From assembly GCA_029718625.1 (NCBI GenBank), contig CM056380.1, positions 45,785,827 to 45,849,826 on the forward strand: 64,000 nt of DNA. The letters run 5' to 3'. The stretch comes from Synaphobranchus kaupii (taxonomy: Eukaryota; Chordata; Actinopteri; Anguilliformes; Synaphobranchidae). Shown here one piece after another: positions 58,503-64,000 of this stretch; position 1 is the stretch's first letter, and each line of letters begins with the position of its first letter. The notes below the pieces were generated by a model. It ran no database searches, was not told the origin of the DNA, and saw nothing but the letters and a program-made list of their open reading frames with translations. The translations under genes and the position numbers were made by a program.

Positions 58503-60560
58503 ACATAACTGGTGTTACAACAAAGAAATTTAAGTCTATTTGCACTTTCTTTGAGAACTTTTCTCCTGAGAGTGACTGATCAGGAGTTCTGCTGAGGCAA
58601 GTGATACTTGTTTTGGGATTCAATGTTGTTATCTGCACACTCTACCTTGATCTTGTATGCCTCACTCAGCAATCGCTATGTATCAATCAGAATAAATTTA
58701 GCTTTGCAAGGACGTAAGGACAAATTATTGTCTGCTGACCAAATCCCTCACGGTTTCAAGTTCCTTATTTATGGTCTCCTCAATACCACCCGACAATATC
58801 ACCTGCTACTAAGAGGGCTACTAAGAGGGCTGAATCATTTGCATAAATCGGTGGTTTACAGCTCAGTGCGGCTGGCATATCATTAACATATATAAGGAAA
58901 AGAAGAGGTCCTTGAATAAGATCCCTGCGGTTCTCCACATGATATCACTTTGGACTTTGATAAAATACCATCAACATCACAGACCTGTGGTTCTGCCACT
59001 TACATGTATATAAGACCTTACTGACACATTGGATAGACCCATGTGCTTCAGTTAGTATGTTGTGGTTCACAGTATCAAGCGCCTTGCATTAGGGCAAACA
59101 TGACCATATCTGTATAATATACTTTCTAGCTTTACAATTTAATATGGACAAATAGATGTATGAGACATGTGTCAATGGGTAATGCTGTTCAACACCACGA
59201 CTGGGTCATACAGTAGTCTGTACTGTACAAGATACTACTTAATTTGGTTATAAACCAGGCATTCAAATACTTTTAAAATTGTGCTTAAAAAGGATACAGG
59301 TATGCAATTCCCAATATTGCTCATATTGTTCTTTTAGTAACTGGCCATCTTTAAATCCACAGTGCAAATAATGTATTGCGATAATGCAATACAAATATAC
59401 TGTTCCACCGTCGATGACGTTTTTCCCCTACTTGGGGAACATAACACTGTCCAAGCGCTTAAAAGAATTTTGAAAATGTGAAATGTATTAGAGCGCCGCT
59501 GTTCCATAGTACCTATCAATTCAGGACACAAATTATAGTGGATTGTTACTGTGTGTAAAAGGTGCGTATCTCCACATCGCACTCTCTGATCTGATGGATC
59601 GCTGATCCAGCCTGTCTGCCCCCTTGCATCTTCACGCCAGCGACGGAGATCTACACCATCAACAAACAACCGTCGGCCAGGTGAGTGAACCGTTCGGAGC
59701 GGGGAAGGCCCGAGACCTTTATCCGTGCTGTGGAGTTCTTCTCACAGATCGTGGGTAGTGTAGTTTTGAAGTCGTCAAGTGCTGGCCCCTTATTATTGAA
59801 AGCCTGGTCCTGGAGAACTGCAGGGTTTGCTGAGTGGAATCGATTTACTAAACGAGTAACTCAGTTAACTCACCTCAACCGGCTTTCTTGATTCTAAAAC
59901 TGGTTGCCATTTAAAGATGAAGATAAAAAACCCAGCACCTTGTGGATCTCCAGGAAAAGGGTTGCAGCCCCCTGATCCAATGTAACCCCCCCCCCCCCCC
60001 AGCCAAAAAGCTTCAAAGCCTCAAGTGACTCAGATACAATGCCCAAAGGGGGGGGGGGTTGACTCCTTCTCCACACGGCTGTGCAGTGACGACCGCAGTG
60101 AGTGAACGACGAGTGATGAGTCCTGGATGATCCCTGGGATATAAAAGCAGTGCAATGGATCACCTATGACAAGCCCACCCCCTTTTCCCCCGTGTGATGT
60201 GAAAATGAGACGACTCCTCCCGGCCGCAGAGTCAGCAGACAGCTCGTGCACAAGCGTCTCGTCCGATCATCTTTACTGGAACTAGACGCTCCTCTCTCTC
60301 TCTGACCCACAAACAAACACTCAAGGACATCCTTTTTATTTAATGTGAGTGTCTGTGTCTGGAGTGAGGGGGGTATAAGAGTTTGTGGCAACAAGGTAGG
60401 GCTCACACTAAGAACTCTTTCCATTTTTTGAGATGTATTCTATGGGTTAAATGTACCAAGCTAGTTTTGAGTGCAGTAGTTTAGCACATTTGGGGAGGCA
60501 AGAAAGAAAAAATTGGCTCTGGCAAGCAGCAAGCCCAAGATCTTAGAGGACAGCGCCATC
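58503..60560. other. Mostly unique sequence, no confirmed gene
   Basis: AT-rich to about 59450, then CpG-richer around 59470-59900. C run 59986-60000 and G run 60048-60058. A possible splice donor lies at 59681 (separate entry). The short frames (up to 111 codons) are not recognisable proteins. Confidence 0.4.
59560..59680 (+). other. Possible exon end with strong splice-donor motif
   Basis: A GC-richer, unique segment ends in GGCCAG directly followed by GTGAGTGAAC (59681 onward), a near-ideal 5' splice site. The segment is not clearly coding in any frame, so it could at most be a 5' untranslated exon. No acceptor or promoter was identified. One good match to a short motif is expected by chance in 64 kb. 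Confidence 0.15.
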
Positions 60561-60569
60561 GCCCCCCTC

Positions 60570-60725
60570 CTCCCCCGTAATTGTCAAGGGACAATTACAT
60601 TGCAAATTGATCTTTCATGTTTTTATTAGGGTCATACGAATTGCTAATTAAGAACATGTTTTCACCCTTTCTATAGTAGTTCATAATAAAATACTGTAGA
60701 AAAAACGTAGATGACAAAGACATAT
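60570..60725. promoter_or_regulatory. Candidate conserved non-coding element with SOX-type palindrome
   Basis: The inverted pair GTAATTGTC (60577-60585) and GACAATTAC (60590-60598), with a 4-base spacer, makes two head-to-head SOX-like ATTGT/ACAAT sites. It is followed by unique AT-rich DNA with CGAATTGCTAATTAAGAAC and TTCATAATAAAATACTG. Paired inverted SOX sites are bound by SOXE dimers in known enhancers. Function here is inferred. Confidence 0.3.
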
Positions 60726-61997
60726 AGCAGTTATTTTTCTAGAGAAAGGTACATGATTATTAGTAAATTATTCACGTTATTGAATGTGGAAGGAGTGGGG
60801 GGGGTTGGTAGCCTGAAAGCTTCAGCACTGCCTGTAATTAAAATCATCGTATTAAAAGTAATACGTGTCCTCCCATGAAGAGCCGGGCGGACGTGATACC
60901 TTCCTGCCTCCCCTCCGCTTTCAGGAGAAATTACAACCTAGCTGCACGCTCTAATATTTCATCTCTTAAGTGACTGTGACAGGCTCTTTGTGTCACATTC
61001 CTCTACCCCTCCTCTCCTTATTCTTGTTCCCCTCTTCTAGTCTCACCTGCTTAGCATTATCAGAGTCTGAGCTTTACCGTTGCGGGTGGATGGGGGCCGG
61101 GGGGGGGGGGGGTGGGTGTCTGCAGTTTCGCAAGAGCGACAGCATATCGGTCCTCAATAACGCACATGGTGCTGAATGAGGAAGAGGAGGAGGAAGTGAC
61201 TCTGATGGGATGTAACAGGGGCGCAACGCTTCTCTTCAGAGAACAGCCGGTCAGTGTGAAACGCGGGCGGGTTTTTGGTCGCGTGGGTGTGAGGGATTAC
61301 CAGTGAAAAGTTGTGCGTTTGTGTCAGACGACGCGAGGATCGCTTTGTTTCCGTTGGAGTTTGATTCGCTACTCGATCGTCAAAATCTCGGCTCGGTGAT
61401 ATGTCATGTCACATCGCTCATTATGCATTATGTGCTGAGCTGGGTCTGTGCGGGGGGTAGACAGTAAGGAGTAAAATGCACTTACAGTCAGAAATTAAAA
61501 ACCCGGAATTTACAGTCATAATTTAAAACACCGAGACTGCCTTGCCTTACATCCTCACCATGCAGTTTACCCCAAACCCAGGTCACCTCCAAAGAAAGTG
61601 CACAATTCACCACCAACAAAGTTCAGACTCAACAAAATCAGGTTACCTCCGCTGAATATGCACAACTCACCTGTGAGGCCAGGTCAGGACACCCTCACTG
61701 AATCTTTACAATTCACCTGTGAGTGTCAGTGACAGACCAATCCAATACCTGCATCGCCCACATTAGGCACTCTCTACTATAACTGCCAATTTACATACAT
61801 CCCCTGAATAAGGCCATCGGCACTGGAGCTGCACAATTGCACAGGTTATATTACATCCTCATTTTGCATTCGCAGTCATTGTCCTTCACATTGGCTGAGA
61901 AGCAAGGACACATGATTTCACAATGGTTAGCACACATAATGAATACTAATAAAACAGCAATGAAGTTTAACCTTGCAGAATACGCAGACAATAACGC
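60726..61997. other. Unique sequence, no gene seen
   Basis: 60840-60970 looks like possible conserved non-coding DNA. There is a 14-base G run at 61099-61112. 61130-61410 is CpG-richer than its surroundings. A similar phrase (CACCTCCAAAGAAAGTGCAC / TTACCTCCGCTGAATATGCA, then CAA(T/C)TCACC) recurs loosely at 61585-61710, hinting at an old short tandem repeat. No gene. Confidence 0.4.
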
Positions 61998-62060
61998 CGT
62001 GTGTGTGCGCGTGTGTGCGTGTGTGTGCGCGCGCCGTGCGTGTACCTGTGTGCGTGCATG
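61998..62060. repeat. (GT)n/(GC)n alternating tract
   Basis: CGTGTGTGTGCGCGTGTGTG followed by GCGCGCGCCGTGCG, about 60 bp of alternating purine-pyrimidine sequence with high Z-DNA potential. Confidence 0.85.
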
Positions 62061-64000
62061 CACATCACTTGGGTGGGCACTGAAGACGGTTCTTTGTTTG
62101 CTGTAGGAAGACACAAGTCTGTGACATCGTTAACAATTAGCAGTCATGACAAAACACACAGAGCTGTGTATGCACTCACAAAGCTCTCTAAAGAGGCATT
62201 CAAGGCGGTATAATACCTGGGTTGTGGGTTTTCTGAAAGAGCCCATGGTGAAGATGGAGACAACTGAGAAAAGACCCAGTGAGTCGGCTCGAGACAATGA
62301 CAGATTCGTTGAGCGGCAACAATGACAATGGCGAATGAATCCAACGACTGAACGAAGCGCACAATGACGGCGTGACATGGCACGACATTCACCGAGTGAG
62401 CGCCGGAGTTTCAAAGAGCTAAAAAAGTCAAATATGACAGGATGGGATCAAGGAACAAAACCGCGGAAGATATACAAGACTCATATAAGCGACTTGTAAA
62501 GATGAAGCAAACATTAACCAGTCTGCTTCATCACTGGGTAGCAGTCGAACGCTTGCAGCAGGACGGCGCAACTTATGAACACATTATGTGAAATGTGAGC
62601 CAGGTACTTTGATTCCAGTCGGAGTTGTAGCTGCATCGTAATTGTAGCGTCAGACAGTCATTGATGACCCAGTCACGTGATAGTGCTCGGTGCTCATATT
62701 GACAAGTTCATTCTCTCTTCTGATTTAACACAGAAGGCTTTTTTACCTCCTTTTTTCCCCCAAATTTGAAATGTCCGCCCATATTTAACAACACTCATTG
62801 TCAGTCACCGTTTCTTATCACACAACCCAGTGTGCAAGTCGGGCTCAACATGGGTCAGCCTGTGCAGCTCAAAAAGCGGCCTTTCAGCTGCTGGATCAAC
62901 CTAAGGGGCTTGAGATGGTATGACCCCAGCCGACTGAAACCGTCCCATCCTTGGACAATACTAGAGCTAATTGTGTGTTTCCCTGCGGGGCTCCTGGACA
63001 CAGTCTGCACTGGTGCAGTCTGGATTCGATACCAGACTAAGAAATAAAAAATTACATTTTACATTTTAAAGATAGATTAGAGAATGTGCAATCTACACAA
63101 ATTATCTATATAATTGTATTATTTTATTGTAAACATATTGATTATTCCGATCCTATTATTTCTTATTTTCTATCGTATTTCTATAGTTTGAATATACTAT
63201 CACTGCAATGCCACTTGTCATTTCAGGGGGGCACACACGACCAAGTGTGTCCTCCAAAAATGCTTGCAGCTCGGAGCTCCTGTGAATTGTCTCTTCAAAA
63301 AAACAACAATAAAAAGAATCCTATTGTAGGGAGCCGGGACAGGTTATTTCTGCTTTTGGTTTTCCAGTTTTCGGGTATTAAAAATGAAAAAAACTGTGTC
63401 ATTGGCTCCCAATTGAAGGCCTGACACAACAGCAGACTTGCAAACAAGGAATTCAGTGTTCATTTTTTGCACACAAAAGCCAAATACACATATTTGGCTG
63501 GCAGATACACATGCTTTTACACACGGTCACATTTTTGGAGCATATTTTTTCAAAAGACTGCTTCTAAATACAATGCTTTATGCTATGTTTTATTATGCGT
63601 GCACACACACACACTCGACAAAAACACACCTATGCAAAATGCAAACACACACATACACTCTTCCATCCAGCATGGGTGAAAACATTGATCATATAATTTA
63701 CTCTTCTCTATTAAGCTGCAATGATATTGATCAAATAATTCCTTGTGCAGCATTCGGACACAAGCAAATTGCTAAAATGTTTCTGCTGTAGTTAAGCATG
63801 TCCAGTAATGGCCCTTTCATTGATTCTTTTTGTTCAGTTTCCCTTTTGCATGTAAGCAACTACTTTTCAGCAGAGAGGAGCAAACCTGAGCACCCAAATA
63901 GAGCGTGGCATGTTTGTGTGTTTATTAAATTCCAAATTTAAGTCATTCAAGCAACCCTCCTCACCTGACTCTTCAGAACAGAACAAATTGCGGGCACTCA
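62061..64000. other. Mostly unique sequence, no gene seen
   Basis: 62690-63000 is unique and GC-richer and might be conserved non-coding DNA. It has stops in all plausible frames. A short (CA)n tract lies at 63600-63660. No transposon ends or RNA genes recognised. Confidence 0.4.

Overview
The window looks like a gene-poor stretch of a ray-finned (most likely teleost) fish nuclear genome. The evidence is its repeats. There are several families of Tc1/mariner transposons with fish-type terminal inverted repeats (TIRs), a V-SINE with the conserved central domain, a Ty3/gypsy relic, many foldback elements and MITEs, and abundant (CA)n, (GA)n, poly(C)/poly(G) and minisatellite arrays. I found no intact protein-coding gene, no rRNA and no intact tRNA gene. 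Nearly every long open frame lies in a tandem repeat or a decayed transposon. A 500-base run of N (41001-41500) is an assembly gap.

Layout. 1-3.5 kb: AT-rich DNA with two copies of a tRNA-derived repeat flanking a 0.7 kb non-autonomous transposon, then a mariner/Tc1-type fragment. 3.5-10.4 kb: a nest of degenerate ~175-bp repeats in both orientations, broken up by arms of a palindromic element, a PIF/Harbinger-like MITE, a V-SINE and a half Tc1 element. 10.4-12.6 kb: a dead gypsy retrotransposon with its domains in the wrong order, and another MITE. 14.2-16.2 kb: a 47-bp minisatellite, a long foldback element and a poly(C)/(CA)n block. 19.4-21.3 kb: an 18/19-bp minisatellite of about 100 units with higher-order structure. 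21.5-29.4 kb: mostly unique sequence with several stretches that look like developmental regulatory DNA. 29.5-30.3 kb: a Tc1 shell with a palindromic core. 32-36.3 kb: a second foldback, a 42/48-bp minisatellite and a 264-bp triplication. 39.4-40.2 kb: a compound (CA)n array carrying a conserved ~30-bp motif. 42.4-45.1 kb: a 2.6 kb non-coding repeat element with internal tandem units and two tRNA-like promoters. 47-52.2 kb: two deleted Tc1 copies, one inserted in a (TATGTG)n array. 54.8-56.6 kb: two back-to-back Tc1-type elements. 57.3-64 kb: (GA)n, a 31-base C run, a small hAT-type MITE and largely unique DNA.

The strongest structural observation is one palindromic core sequence, present as an arm or full inverted repeat in at least nine places. 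It sits inside shells of three different Tc1-type elements whose TIRs are unrelated (29487-30252, 54841-55809, 55816-56628; also a half copy at 9614-10215). No genes act together here. The unique AT-rich blocks with homeobox, SOX or CDX-like sites suggest a gene desert or large intron near a developmental gene, but that is inference without any alignment.
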